From Actinomycetes bacterium (GTDB lineage Bacteria > Actinomycetota > Actinomycetes > Propionibacteriales > Propionibacteriaceae), in assembly GCA_029778515.1 (NCBI GenBank), contig JAKOQD010000036.1, forward strand, positions 1 to 5,806: a DNA stretch of 5,806 nucleotides. Direction: 5' to 3'. Each line of letters opens with the position of its first letter. Position 1 is the first letter of the stretch. The position numbers and the translations under genes were made by a program. Below the pieces are notes generated by a model. That model was not told the origin of the DNA and ran no database searches. It saw only the letters and a program-made list of their open reading frames with translations. Positions 1-5,475 of this stretch are shown here, piece after piece.

Positions 1-22
1 CTAGGGTGGGTCGAGCGGCCCT

Positions 23-32
23 CGTCCGGACG
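23..32. other. 10-bp perfect palindrome upstream of the HTH gene
   Basis: CGTCCGGACG reads the same on both strands and lies about 25 bases before the HTH start codon. It could be an operator for the HTH protein or the remnant of an upstream gene's end. Short GC-rich palindromes are common in such genomes, so this is weak evidence by itself. Confidence 0.25.
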
Positions 33-56
33 GCCCAGAGTGAAACAGGTTCGCCG

Positions 57-260
57 ATGAACGACCCGGTCTTGCCGTTGGGAACGGTCAAGTTTCTGAA
101 GGTGGCCGAGGTCGCCGCAGCACTGCGGGTGTCGCGGATGTCGGTGTATCGCCTGATCCATTCCGGCGATCTGGAGGCGATCCGCTTCGGCCGCAACTTC
201 CGGGTGCCCGAGCATGCGGTCGACGCCTACCTGCGTGGGTCGTTCTACCGAGCCGGCTGA
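57..260 (+). CDS. Small excisionase-family HTH DNA-binding protein (Rv0500A-like)
   Basis: A 67-residue protein made almost entirely of one winged helix-turn-helix domain of the excisionase/MerR HTH_17 type. Residues about 13-35 carry the helix-turn-helix (LKVAEVAAALRVSRMSVYRL), followed by the wing-like GDLEAIRFGRNFRV stretch (about 39-52) and a last helix ending near AVDAYLRG. There is no catalytic or sensor domain, so it most likely binds DNA as a small regulator related in fold to BldC. I recall a very similar protein in mycobacteria (Rv0500A) lying just before the bS22 gene, as here. I chose the ATG at 57. The frame is open back to a GTG at 6, but those 17 codons look unlike the family N-terminus. 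The Shine-Dalgarno is weak (CAGG at 46-49). Its target genes are unknown; the neighbouring gene is a candidate by position only. The family call is firm, the role is not. Confidence 0.85.
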   Translation: MNDPVLPLGTVKFLKVAEVAAALRVSRMSVYRLIHSGDLEAIRFGRNFRVPEHAVDAYLRGSFYRAG

Positions 261-285
261 TTCGCTCCAGCGGCTCGCGTTCAAG

Positions 286-291
286 TAAGAT
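286..291 (+). promoter_or_regulatory. Possible -10 promoter element for the bS22 gene
   Basis: TAAGAT fits the TANNNT pattern of actinobacterial sigma-70-type -10 boxes and is one of the few AT-rich stretches here. The best upstream partner is TTCGCT at 261-266, a poor -35 match at a long 19-base spacing. If used, transcription would begin near 298 and leave a leader of roughly 95 bases containing both hairpins annotated downstream. The call rests on the hexamer and its position only. Confidence 0.4.
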
Positions 292-324
292 CCTGTGTCT
301 GGCTGGAATGTCCGGCCATGTCCT

Positions 325-347
325 TTCGGGCTGATCCCCAGCCCGAG
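325..347 (+). promoter_or_regulatory. Leader hairpin 1 upstream of bS22 gene
   Basis: Positions 326-333 (TCGGGCTG) pair perfectly with 339-346 (CAGCCCGA) around a five-base loop ATCCC, and a U-G wobble (325/347) can extend the stem to nine pairs. No T-run follows, so it does not look like a standard intrinsic terminator of the HTH gene. It lies in the untranslated stretch between the HTH gene and bS22. Confidence 0.5.
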
Positions 348-356
348 CCAGTTACT

Positions 357-378
357 TGCCGCCCCTCCCGGGGTGGTA
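357..378 (+). promoter_or_regulatory. Leader hairpin 2 abutting the bS22 Shine-Dalgarno
   Basis: Positions 357-365 can pair with 370-378 (core CCCC/GGGG, then G-U, C-G, C-G, G-U, U-A) around a four-base TCCC loop, giving nine pairs with two wobbles. The stem ends three bases before the Shine-Dalgarno GAGAGG at 382-387. A structure so close to the ribosome entry site could modulate initiation; this is inference from position. Confidence 0.5.
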
Positions 379-394
379 TTCGAGAGGTCTGCCA

Positions 395-496
395 GTGGGT
401 TCGGTCATCAAGAAGCGCCGCAAGCGGATGGCGAAGAAGAAGCACCGCAAGCTTCTGAAGAAGACGCGCATCCAGCGTCGTCGCGCTGGCAAGTAG
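395..496 (+). CDS. bS22-type small ribosomal protein (AURKAIP1/COX24 domain), 33 aa
   Basis: A 33-residue, extremely basic protein read from a GTG start to TAG at 494-496; 18 of its residues are Lys or Arg. It begins (M)[18 protein letters not shown] and ends RIQRRRAGK, the characteristic AURKAIP1/COX24 pattern ([19 protein letters not shown]). From memory this matches mycobacterial Rv0500B, identified in cryo-EM structures of mycobacterial ribosomes as small-subunit protein bS22. It is expected to sit in rRNA of the 30S subunit and act there without enzymatic activity. The GTG start is supported by GAGAGG at 382-387, seven bases upstream, and by the family N-terminus. The HTH gene before it is the same neighbour as in mycobacteria. 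The glutaredoxin-like gene follows after 25 bases. Its size puts it below many annotation cut-offs. Confidence 0.9.
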   Translation: MGSVIKKRRKRMAKKKHRKLLKKTRIQRRRAGK

Positions 497-521
497 TCGC
501 CATCGCTTCCCAGGCTGACTG

Positions 522-803
522 ATGGATCAAGCCCGGGTGGTACTTCTGGTCCGTGACGGCTGTCACCTCTGTGACGAGGCGGTCGCGATAGTGCGCGCGG
601 TCTGCGCATCCGCCGATGCGACCTGGACGACCGTTGACGTCGACAGTGACCTGGAACTGCGCGCCGAGTTCGGCGACCACGTTCCGGTCACTTTCGTGGA
701 CGGGGCGCGCCACGCCATTTGGCATGTGGACGCCGCCGCGTTGGCCGCGGCGCTCGGCTCACGACGTGGAAGTCCGGCTGCGTATCCTTGGGGCCACAGC
801 TAG
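522..803 (+). CDS. Glutaredoxin-family thiol-disulfide protein
   Basis: A 93-residue single-domain thioredoxin-fold protein. The first strand VVLLVRDGC leads into the redox motif C14-H-L-C17, and the cis-proline segment HVPVTFVDG (Pro55) follows at the expected spacing. The end of the fold is AIWHVDAAALAAAL, typical of the short actinobacterial glutaredoxin-like (DUF836-type) proteins; I recall mycobacterial Rv0508 as similar. No signal peptide or membrane segment is visible, so it should act in the cytoplasm, probably in dithiol exchange. Its partner is not shown by sequence; since mycothiol is implied here, mycothiol or mycoredoxin-like chemistry is possible but unproven. The ATG at 522 has only a weak Shine-Dalgarno (CAGG at 511-514). 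The stop is 11 bases before the phosphatase start, so the two are probably cotranscribed. Confidence 0.8.
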   Translation: MDQARVVLLVRDGCHLCDEAVAIVRAVCASADATWTTVDVDSDLELRAEFGDHVPVTFVDGARHAIWHVDAAALAAALGSRRGSPAAYPWGHS

Positions 804-814
804 CGAGGAGTCCA

Positions 815-1462
815 ATGGAGATCAGCGTCGTCCACCTGGTGCGACACGGCAAAGTGGAGAACCCCGAAGGGGTGCTCTACGGCCGCCAGCCGGGGTTCGG
901 GCTCTCCGAACTCGGCCAGCGGATGGCCGAACGCCTCGGTGAGTATTTCGCGGACGCGAACCTCGTCCACCTGGTCAGCTCCCCGCTGCAGCGTGCGCTG
1001 GAGACCATGGCTCCGATCGCGGCGAAGCACCCCGAACTCGAGGTGCATCTCGACGAGCGGGTGATCGAGGCCGCCAACGTCTTCGAAGGCAAGTCCTTCG
1101 GCAAGCGCAACGAGATCCTGTTCCGGCCGTCGAGTTGGTGGGCGATGCGCAATCCGCTGCGTCCGTCGTGGGGCGAGGCCTACGTCTCGATCGTCGCCCG
1201 GATGCAGGCAGCGCTTGCCGACGCCGCAGCGAACTCGGTCGGCGGTGAAGCGGTCGTGGTGGCTCACGAACTGCCGATCTGGATGGCTCGTTCCTGGGCC
1301 GAGGGCCGCCGGCTCGTGCACGACCCGCGGCGTCGCCAGACCAGCCTGGCCAGCGTCACGTCCTTCACCTACCACGACGGGCACCTGGTCCGGGTCGATT
1401 ACGCCGAGCCCTGCGCCGACCTGGTGCCGCCCAAGGCCAAGAAGTTCCGTCCGGGAGCCTGA
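815..1462 (+). CDS. Histidine phosphatase family protein (phosphoglycerate mutase-like, Rv0525-type)
   Basis: A 215-residue branch-1 histidine phosphatase. The phosphohistidine loop is R10-H11-G12 (HLVRHGKVENPEG), the second phosphate-binding arginine is R60 in SSPLQRALET, the likely acid/base is E85 in ERVIEAANVFEG, and the second active-site histidine is H151 in VVVAHELPIW. The set appears complete, so it should be an active phosphatase or mutase; the substrate cannot be read from sequence. It has no export signal and should be cytoplasmic. The start at 815 is supported by GAGGAG at 805-810, which directly follows the previous stop codon; the frame extends upstream to 719 but only within the glutaredoxin gene. 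A homologue (from memory, Rv0525) stands directly before the same cytochrome c maturation genes in mycobacteria, so the linkage is conserved though its reason is unknown. Confidence 0.86.
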   Translation: MEISVVHLVRHGKVENPEGVLYGRQPGFGLSELGQRMAERLGEYFADANLVHLVSSPLQRALETMAPIAAKHPELEVHLDERVIEAANVFEGKSFGKRNEILFRPSSWWAMRNPLRPSWGEAYVSIVARMQAALADAAANSVGGEAVVVAHELPIWMARSWAEGRRLVHDPRRRQTSLASVTSFTYHDGHLVRVDYAEPCADLVPPKAKKFRPGA

Positions 1463-1544
1463 TCGAAGTGGACCGGTGCGGAGATCCGGGCCAACGCCGG
1501 GACGACGGTTGGATTTGCCGGGGACACGGTAGGGCTGGCGCCTG

Positions 1545-2102
1545 ATGCGCGCCTACCGGTTGCTGGTCGCAATGGCGGCGGCCACGCTGTTCGTCGGCTG
1601 CAGTTCAGCGCCGTCCAGCTCCGGCGGTTTCGTCGGCGGGGACGGCAGCATCACCGTGCTGGCGATCGCCGATCGTCCCGAAGCCCCTGCGATCGAGGGC
1701 ACCACGCTGGACGGAGCGACCTGGCGAAGCGCGGACGTGTCCGGGAAGGTCATCGTCTACAACGTCTGGGGATCCTGGTGCTCGCCCTGCCGCGCGGAAG
1801 CGCCGGCGCTGGCCGCGGCCAGCAAGCAGCTCGCCGGCCAGGCGATCTTCGTCGGCCTGAACACCCGTGACATCGACATGGCAGCGCCCAAGGCCTTCGT
1901 CCGTGCCTTCGAGGTGCCGTACGCCAACCTGTTCGACCCGGACGGGGCCCTGCTGCTGAAGTTCTCCGGTCAGCTTCCGGCCAGCGCCATTCCCAGCACC
2001 CTGGTGGTGGACGCCGACGGCCGGGTCGCCGCCAGGATCATCGGCGAGACCACCCAGGCGACCCTCGTGGGCCTGGTCGAAGATGTGGCGGCCGGAAAAT
2101 GA
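1545..2102 (+). CDS. resA: ResA-like extracytoplasmic thiol-disulfide oxidoreductase (lipoprotein candidate)
   Basis: A 185-residue TlpA/ResA-family thioredoxin. The N-terminus has arginines at 2 and 5, a hydrophobic stretch, then LFVGC19SS, which resembles a lipobox although Phe at -3 is unusual. A Ser/Gly-rich linker follows to about residue 35. The redox centre is WGSWC79SPC82, followed by Glu85 and Pro87 in the pattern CxxCxxExP known from ResA, where the Glu tunes the active site. The cis-proline is P150 (SAIPSTLVV). In this family the protein keeps the CxxCH cysteines of apocytochrome c reduced on the outer face of the membrane, using electrons from CcdA. The ATG at 1545 is chosen because it yields the signal sequence; a GTAGGG at 1529-1534 lies ten bases before it. 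The stop overlaps the ccdA start (ATGA). Confidence 0.9.
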   Translation: MRAYRLLVAMAAATLFVGCSSAPSSSGGFVGGDGSITVLAIADRPEAPAIEGTTLDGATWRSADVSGKVIVYNVWGSWCSPCRAEAPALAAASKQLAGQAIFVGLNTRDIDMAAPKAFVRAFEVPYANLFDPDGALLLKFSGQLPASAIPSTLVVDADGRVAARIIGETTQATLVGLVEDVAAGK

Positions 2103-2863
2103 CGCCGCTCGATCTGGACGCCTGGGCTCGGGAGGCGATCGGCGGCTCCATGCTGCTGGCGCTACCGGTGGCGGTGCTCGCCGGGCTGGTCTCCTTCTTC
2201 TCCCCCTGCGTGCTGCCGCTGCTGCCCGGCTACCTGAGCTACGCGACCGGGCTAGGCGCGGTCGAGATCACCGAAGGCACCGGTCCAAGGCGGCGGGTGT
2301 TGCTGGGCACGGTCGGCTTCATCTCCGGGTTCGCGCTCGTCTTCGTGGCCACCGGCGCGCTCGCGGGAACCCTGGGCTCGGCGCTGATCGCCTGGCAGCG
2401 TCCGATCACGATCGCGGTCGGCCTGCTCAGCATCGCGCTCGGGCTGATCTTCACCGGCTGGCTGCCCTTCGGCCAGAACACGGTGCGGCTGAACGCGGTG
2501 CCTCGCCTTGGCGTGGCCGCGTCCCCGTTGCTGGGGATTGTCTTCGGCCTGGGCTGGACGCCGTGCATCGGCCCGGCGCTTTCGGTGGTGCTCTCGCTCG
2601 CGCTGAACGAGGCGACCGCACTGCGCGGCGGCGTCCTCGCGTTGGCCTACGCGCTCGGGCTGGGCCTGCCCTTCCTGGTGGCCGGGCTGGCGTTCGCACG
2701 GATGGCCCGGACGCTGGACTGGGTCAAGCGGCATCATCGTGGGCTCCAGATCGCGGGCGGGGTGGCCATGATCGCGGTCGGTCTGCTGCTGGTCACCGGC
2801 TGGTGGGACGCGGTGATGGCGGTCATGCGGCAATGGGTCAGCGGTTTTCAGGTGGTCATCTGA
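2099..2863 (+). CDS. ccdA: Cytochrome c biogenesis transmembrane protein CcdA
   Basis: A 254-residue inner-membrane protein with about six hydrophobic helices (roughly residues 18-42, 68-90, 100-121, 140-165, 175-202, 215-236). The two defining cysteines are C37 in FFSPCVLPLLPGY and C156 in GLGWTPCIGP; in this DsbD-core family they form the disulfide that relays electrons from cytoplasmic thioredoxin to an outside thioredoxin-like partner, here ResA. The length fits a stand-alone CcdA without the extra soluble domains of DsbD. The start ATG at 2099 overlaps the resA stop in an ATGA arrangement, and no good Shine-Dalgarno is seen, so translation probably depends on ribosomes finishing resA. 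The stop overlaps the resB start by one base (TGATG). Confidence 0.94.
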   Translation: MTPLDLDAWAREAIGGSMLLALPVAVLAGLVSFFSPCVLPLLPGYLSYATGLGAVEITEGTGPRRRVLLGTVGFISGFALVFVATGALAGTLGSALIAWQRPITIAVGLLSIALGLIFTGWLPFGQNTVRLNAVPRLGVAASPLLGIVFGLGWTPCIGPALSVVLSLALNEATALRGGVLALAYALGLGLPFLVAGLAFARMARTLDWVKRHHRGLQIAGGVAMIAVGLLLVTGWWDAVMAVMRQWVSGFQVVI

Positions 2864-4398
2864 TGAAGTCGGTGTTCAGCTGGTTGCGGTTCGCCTGGAC
2901 GACGCTCACCTCGATGCGCACGGCCTTGATCCTGCTGCTGATCCTTGGCATCGCGGCGATTCCTGGCTCCTTCCTGCCCCAACGCCCGACCGATCCGGTC
3001 GGGGTGGCCGACCACCTGCGGGCCAACCCGGGCGTGGGGGAGTGGCTCAACCGGCTCGGGTTCTACGACGTGTTCGGTTCGCCTTGGTTCGCCGCGATCT
3101 ACCTGCTGCTGTTCATCTCGCTGATCGGCTGCATCCTGCCGCGCACCGCGACCTTCGTCCGCGCGCTCCGGCAGCCGCCGAGTCCGGCGCCCGGGCGGCT
3201 TTCCCGGCTGCCCGAGTTCACCACCGGTCTGGTGGTGGCATCCGGCGACGAGGTGCTGGCCGCGGCCGAGGCGCACCTGCGCGCGCACAAGTACCGGGTG
3301 CGGCGGGAATCGCCCGCCATCTCGGCCGAGCGGGGCTACCTGCGCGAAGCCGGCAACCTGGTCTTCCACATCTGCCTGGTGACCACGCTGATCGGCCTGG
3401 CCTGGGGTGCGCTGTTCAGCTTCAAAGGCACCGCGATCGTCGTCGAGGGCCAGGCGTTCTCCAATACGCTGACCCAGTACGACGAGTTCGGTGGCGGTGC
3501 CGGGTTCCGGGCCGCGCAGTTGTCGCCCTTCACCGTCCGGCTGGATTCGTTCGAAGCCGAGTTCGAGACCGGTCCGGTGCAGCAAGGGGCGGCGCGGTTG
3601 TTCCGGGCCGAGGTGACTGTTACCGGAGCTGGCGGAGCGCCCAGCCAGCAGGTGCTTGAGGTGAATGCTCCGGTAACGGTCGGAGGGAACAGCGTCCACC
3701 TGCTCGGGCATGGCTACGCACCGGTGGTGACGGTTCGCGACGGCAATGGCGATGTGGCCTTCTCCGGGCCGGTGGTCTTCCTGCCGCAGGACGCCAACTT
3801 CCGGTCGGACGGTGTGATCAAGGCCCCGGACGCGCGTCCGGAGAGGCTGGCGTTCGAAGGGGTGTTCCTGCCCACCGCGGGTGAGGACGGCGCCAACGGC
3901 ATGGTCTCGGTGTTCCCGGACGTGCTCAACCCGCAACTACTGGTGAACGCCTGGGCTGGTCCGCCCAAGGCCGAGACCGGGATGCCCGAGAACGTCTACT
4001 CACTCGACAAGACCGGGCTCACCCAGCTCACCAAGCCGAACGGCGACCCGGTGCGCGCCGGCCTCGCCGTGGGCACCAGCTATGAGTTGCCCGACGGTCG
4101 CGGCTCGATCTCCTTCGACGGCTGGAAGCGCTGGACCAAGCTGCAGATCTCGAACACACCCGGCGGTTGGCTGACGCTCGGCTCGGTGATGCTGGCCGTG
4201 CTCGGCATGTCGATCTCCCTCTCGGTGAAGCCGCGCCGCTTGTTCGTCCGGGCAGTGCCGGAGCCGACCGGACAACTCACCATCTCGGTCGCCGGCCTCG
4301 ACCGGGTGGACGGACGCGAGGGTCTCGCCGCCGAGGTACGAGCGTTGACGCTTGCCTGTGGGTTGAGCGATAGTGAAGCCGACAAGGAGGAGCCGTGA
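2863..4398 (+). CDS. resB: Cytochrome c biogenesis protein ResB (CcsB component of system II synthase)
   Basis: A 511-residue membrane protein with the ResB layout: TM1 about 20-38 (ALILLLILGIAAIPGSFLPQ), TM2 about 74-93, TM3 about 165-185, a large extracytoplasmic domain about 190-430, TM4 about 433-455, then a cytoplasmic tail. His169 in TM3 (NLVFHICLVTTLIGLAWG) is the likely conserved transmembrane haem-ligand histidine. ResB forms with CcsA the CcsBA complex that moves haem outward and joins it to apocytochrome c. The same frame is open upstream to 2083, but that part overlaps ccdA and reads as Arg/Ala-rich out-of-frame sequence. The ATG at 2863 gives the expected N-terminus and has AGGTGG at 2850-2855. 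The 3' end encodes the ccsA Shine-Dalgarno, and the stop overlaps the ccsA GTG start. Confidence 0.95.
   Translation: MKSVFSWLRFAWTTLTSMRTALILLLILGIAAIPGSFLPQRPTDPVGVADHLRANPGVGEWLNRLGFYDVFGSPWFAAIYLLLFISLIGCILPRTATFVRALRQPPSPAPGRLSRLPEFTTGLVVASGDEVLAAAEAHLRAHKYRVRRESPAISAERGYLREAGNLVFHICLVTTLIGLAWGALFSFKGTAIVVEGQAFSNTLTQYDEFGGGAGFRAAQLSPFTVRLDSFEAEFETGPVQQGAARLFRAEVTVTGAGGAPSQQVLEVNAPVTVGGNSVHLLGHGYAPVVTVRDGNGDVAFSGPVVFLPQDANFRSDGVIKAPDARPERLAFEGVFLPTAGEDGANGMVSVFPDVLNPQLLVNAWAGPPKAETGMPENVYSLDKTGLTQLTKPNGDPVRAGLAVGTSYELPDGRGSISFDGWKRWTKLQISNTPGGWLTLGSVMLAVLGMSISLSVKPRRLFVRAVPEPTGQLTISVAGLDRVDGREGLAAEVRALTLACGLSDSEADKEEP
3614..3682 (+). other. Intragenic long-stem inverted repeat in resB
   Basis: GTTACCGGAGC at 3619-3629 is an exact inverted match to GCTCCGGTAAC at 3667-3677. 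The pairing continues outward from 3618/3678 to 3614/3682 with three Watson-Crick and two G-U pairs, for 16 pairs in all around a 37-base loop. It lies within the extracytoplasmic domain coding region (around VTVTGAG and APVTVGG), and nothing in the protein requires it. Function unknown; it may be chance. Confidence 0.4.
4384..4390 (+). promoter_or_regulatory. Strong Shine-Dalgarno for ccsA inside resB
   Basis: AAGGAGG is a near-perfect ribosome binding site placed four bases before the GTG start of ccsA. It is encoded by the last codons of resB (Asp-Lys-Glu-Glu-Pro-stop). It is the strongest such site in the window and decides the GTG start over later ATGs. Confidence 0.85.
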
Positions 4399-5342
4399 TC
4401 GCGTACTACTCCAGCCTGGCCATGGTCACTTCGGCCGTGCTCTACCTGCTGGCCATGACTGTGCACGCTGCGGAGTGGGCTTCCGCTCGCGCCGTGAAGG
4501 TGCCCGAGCCGGTGCTGGTGGGTGCTGGCGCCGAACCTGACGGCGTCGTGACGCCGTCCGGCGTCCTGGTTGAGGACGCACCTCCGGCCCGCAGCCAGCG
4601 AATCGAATTGCTCGGACGGGCGGCGCTGGGCATCACGTTCGTGGCCGCGGCTACGCACATCTTGGGTGTGGTGCTCCGTGGGGTCGCGGCCAACCGCGCG
4701 CCCTGGGGCAACATGTACGAGTTCATCACCAGCGCGCTCGCCGCGGTGGTGATCGTCTACCTGGTGATGGCGCTGCGCGGTACCCGCTGGCTGGGCCTCC
4801 CGGCAACCCTGCTGCTAGCGATCGGCCAGGGCCTGGCGGTGACGGTCTTCTACGTCGACGTGTCGGAGTTGATGCCGGCCCTGCATTCAGTCTGGTTCCG
4901 GATTCACATCTTCGCCGCGGTGGCCGCGGCTGCCGCTTTCAACATCGGTGGGATCGCCGCGCTGATCTACCTGTGGCGCTCCCGCGCGGAGGCGAAGGGG
5001 AGCGTCCGCGGGTATCTGGCGCGGATCCCGTCCGCTGATGCGCTCGACCGGATCAGCTACCGCTTCCACGCGTTCGCGTTCCCGCTGTGGACGTTCACCA
5101 TCGCGGCCGGCGCGATCTGGGCGCAGTACGCGTGGGGACGGTTCTGGGGCTGGGATCCGAAGGAGACCTGGTCGCTGGCTACCTGGATCATTTACGCCGG
5201 TTACCTGCACGCCCGCGCCACGGTCGGCTGGAAGGGCCGCCGGGCAGCGATCGTGGCGCTGATCGGCCTGGCCAGCTTCTGGTTCAACTTCGTCGGCATC
5301 AACCTGCTGACTTCCGGCCTGCACTCCTACGCCGGCATCTGA
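4395..5342 (+). CDS. ccsA: Cytochrome c biogenesis protein CcsA (ResC/CcsB in some annotations), haem-handling WWD-domain protein
   Basis: A 315-residue polytopic membrane protein with about eight hydrophobic segments. The signature WWD motif is WGRFWGWDPKETWS near residues 247-260, the outer-face haem-binding element of the haem-handling protein family. Likely haem-ligand histidines are H171 (SVWFRIHIF) and H310 (GLHSYAG) flanking the WWD region, and the transmembrane H272 (GYLHAR). This matches the system II layout when combined with His169 of ResB. A Pro/Val/Gly-rich loop, residues 34-68, separates TM1 from TM2. The GTG at 4395 overlaps the resB stop (GTGA) and has a strong ribosome binding site. 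The protein should act with ResB as the cytochrome c synthase. Naming differs between annotations: mycobacterial entries often call it CcsA or CcsB. Confidence 0.95.
   Translation: MIAYYSSLAMVTSAVLYLLAMTVHAAEWASARAVKVPEPVLVGAGAEPDGVVTPSGVLVEDAPPARSQRIELLGRAALGITFVAAATHILGVVLRGVAANRAPWGNMYEFITSALAAVVIVYLVMALRGTRWLGLPATLLLAIGQGLAVTVFYVDVSELMPALHSVWFRIHIFAAVAAAAAFNIGGIAALIYLWRSRAEAKGSVRGYLARIPSADALDRISYRFHAFAFPLWTFTIAAGAIWAQYAWGRFWGWDPKETWSLATWIIYAGYLHARATVGWKGRRAAIVALIGLASFWFNFVGINLLTSGLHSYAGI
4539..4565 (+). other. Overlapping alternative hairpins inside ccsA
   Basis: GACGGCGTC (4539-4547) and GACGCCGTC (4550-4558) are perfect inverted arms separated by two bases. The middle segment GACGCC (4550-4555) can instead pair with GGCGTC at 4560-4565 around a four-base loop. 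Three arms therefore compete for one partner. The site falls in the variable, low-complexity loop of CcsA between TM1 and TM2 (around residues 49-57). It may simply reflect GC-rich codon use. Confidence 0.4.
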
Positions 5343-5405
5343 CCCGCCGGCTCTACCCCGCACGGTCAGTCTCCGTCGGACGGGAGGCGTCACCGCGCCG
5401 CCATG

Positions 5406-5444
5406 GTGGACGGTTTGGGGCCGTGTCGGCGAGGAACGGTCCAC
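5406..5444 (+). repeat. 39-bp structured repeat, copy 1
   Basis: Begins GTGGACGGTTTGG and ends AACGGTCCAC. The ends pair as an imperfect palindrome: six pairs, a G/G mismatch, then GGTT pairing with AACC-type bases plus a U-G wobble, leaving a 17-base loop. It shares 33 of 39 bases with copy 2, which starts 81 bases downstream. It follows the ccsA stop by 63 bases. It could act as a REP-like element or as an operon-end structure; no T-run follows. Confidence 0.7.
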
Positions 5445-5475
5445 TTTGCCGGTGGTGTGGGCGGTGTGGCTGGTG

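Noticed and set aside
6..56. Upstream GTG start at 6 for the HTH gene
   Set aside because: The added 17 residues do not resemble the family; the ATG at 57 gives a compact HTH protein of normal size.
719..814. Upstream start at 719 for the histidine phosphatase
   Set aside because: It lies inside the glutaredoxin gene, while the ATG at 815 has a good Shine-Dalgarno and places the RHG motif at the usual residue 10.
912..930. Seven-pair hairpin TCGGCCA/TGGCCGA within the phosphatase gene
   Set aside because: Short GC-rich stems of this size inside codons are expected by chance in such DNA, and no extension or context supports a role.
1468..1521. Possible third, degenerate copy of the 39-bp repeat before resA
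   Set aside because: It starts GTGGACCGG and ends ACGGTTGGATTTGCCGG, echoing copy 1 and its flank, but the middle does not align, the length differs and the closing GTCCAC arm is lost.
2252..2833. Open frame of 193 codons on the - strand opposite ccdA
   Set aside because: Low-complexity Arg/Gln/Pro-rich composition and full overlap with a well-supported CcdA gene mark it as a shadow frame.
2083..2862. N-terminal extension of resB back to 2083
   Set aside because: It overlaps ccdA in another frame and reads as Arg/Ala/Gly-rich sequence without membrane helices; the ATG at 2863 gives the normal ResB N-terminus.
2848..3936. Long open frame of 362 codons on the - strand opposite resB
   Set aside because: It is antisense to a clearly recognisable ResB, is rich in Arg, Gln, His and Gly as expected for a mirror frame in GC-rich DNA, and shows no family motif.
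5371..5386. Terminator after ccsA
   Set aside because: The stem is about six pairs with a bulge and a three-base loop and no T-run follows.
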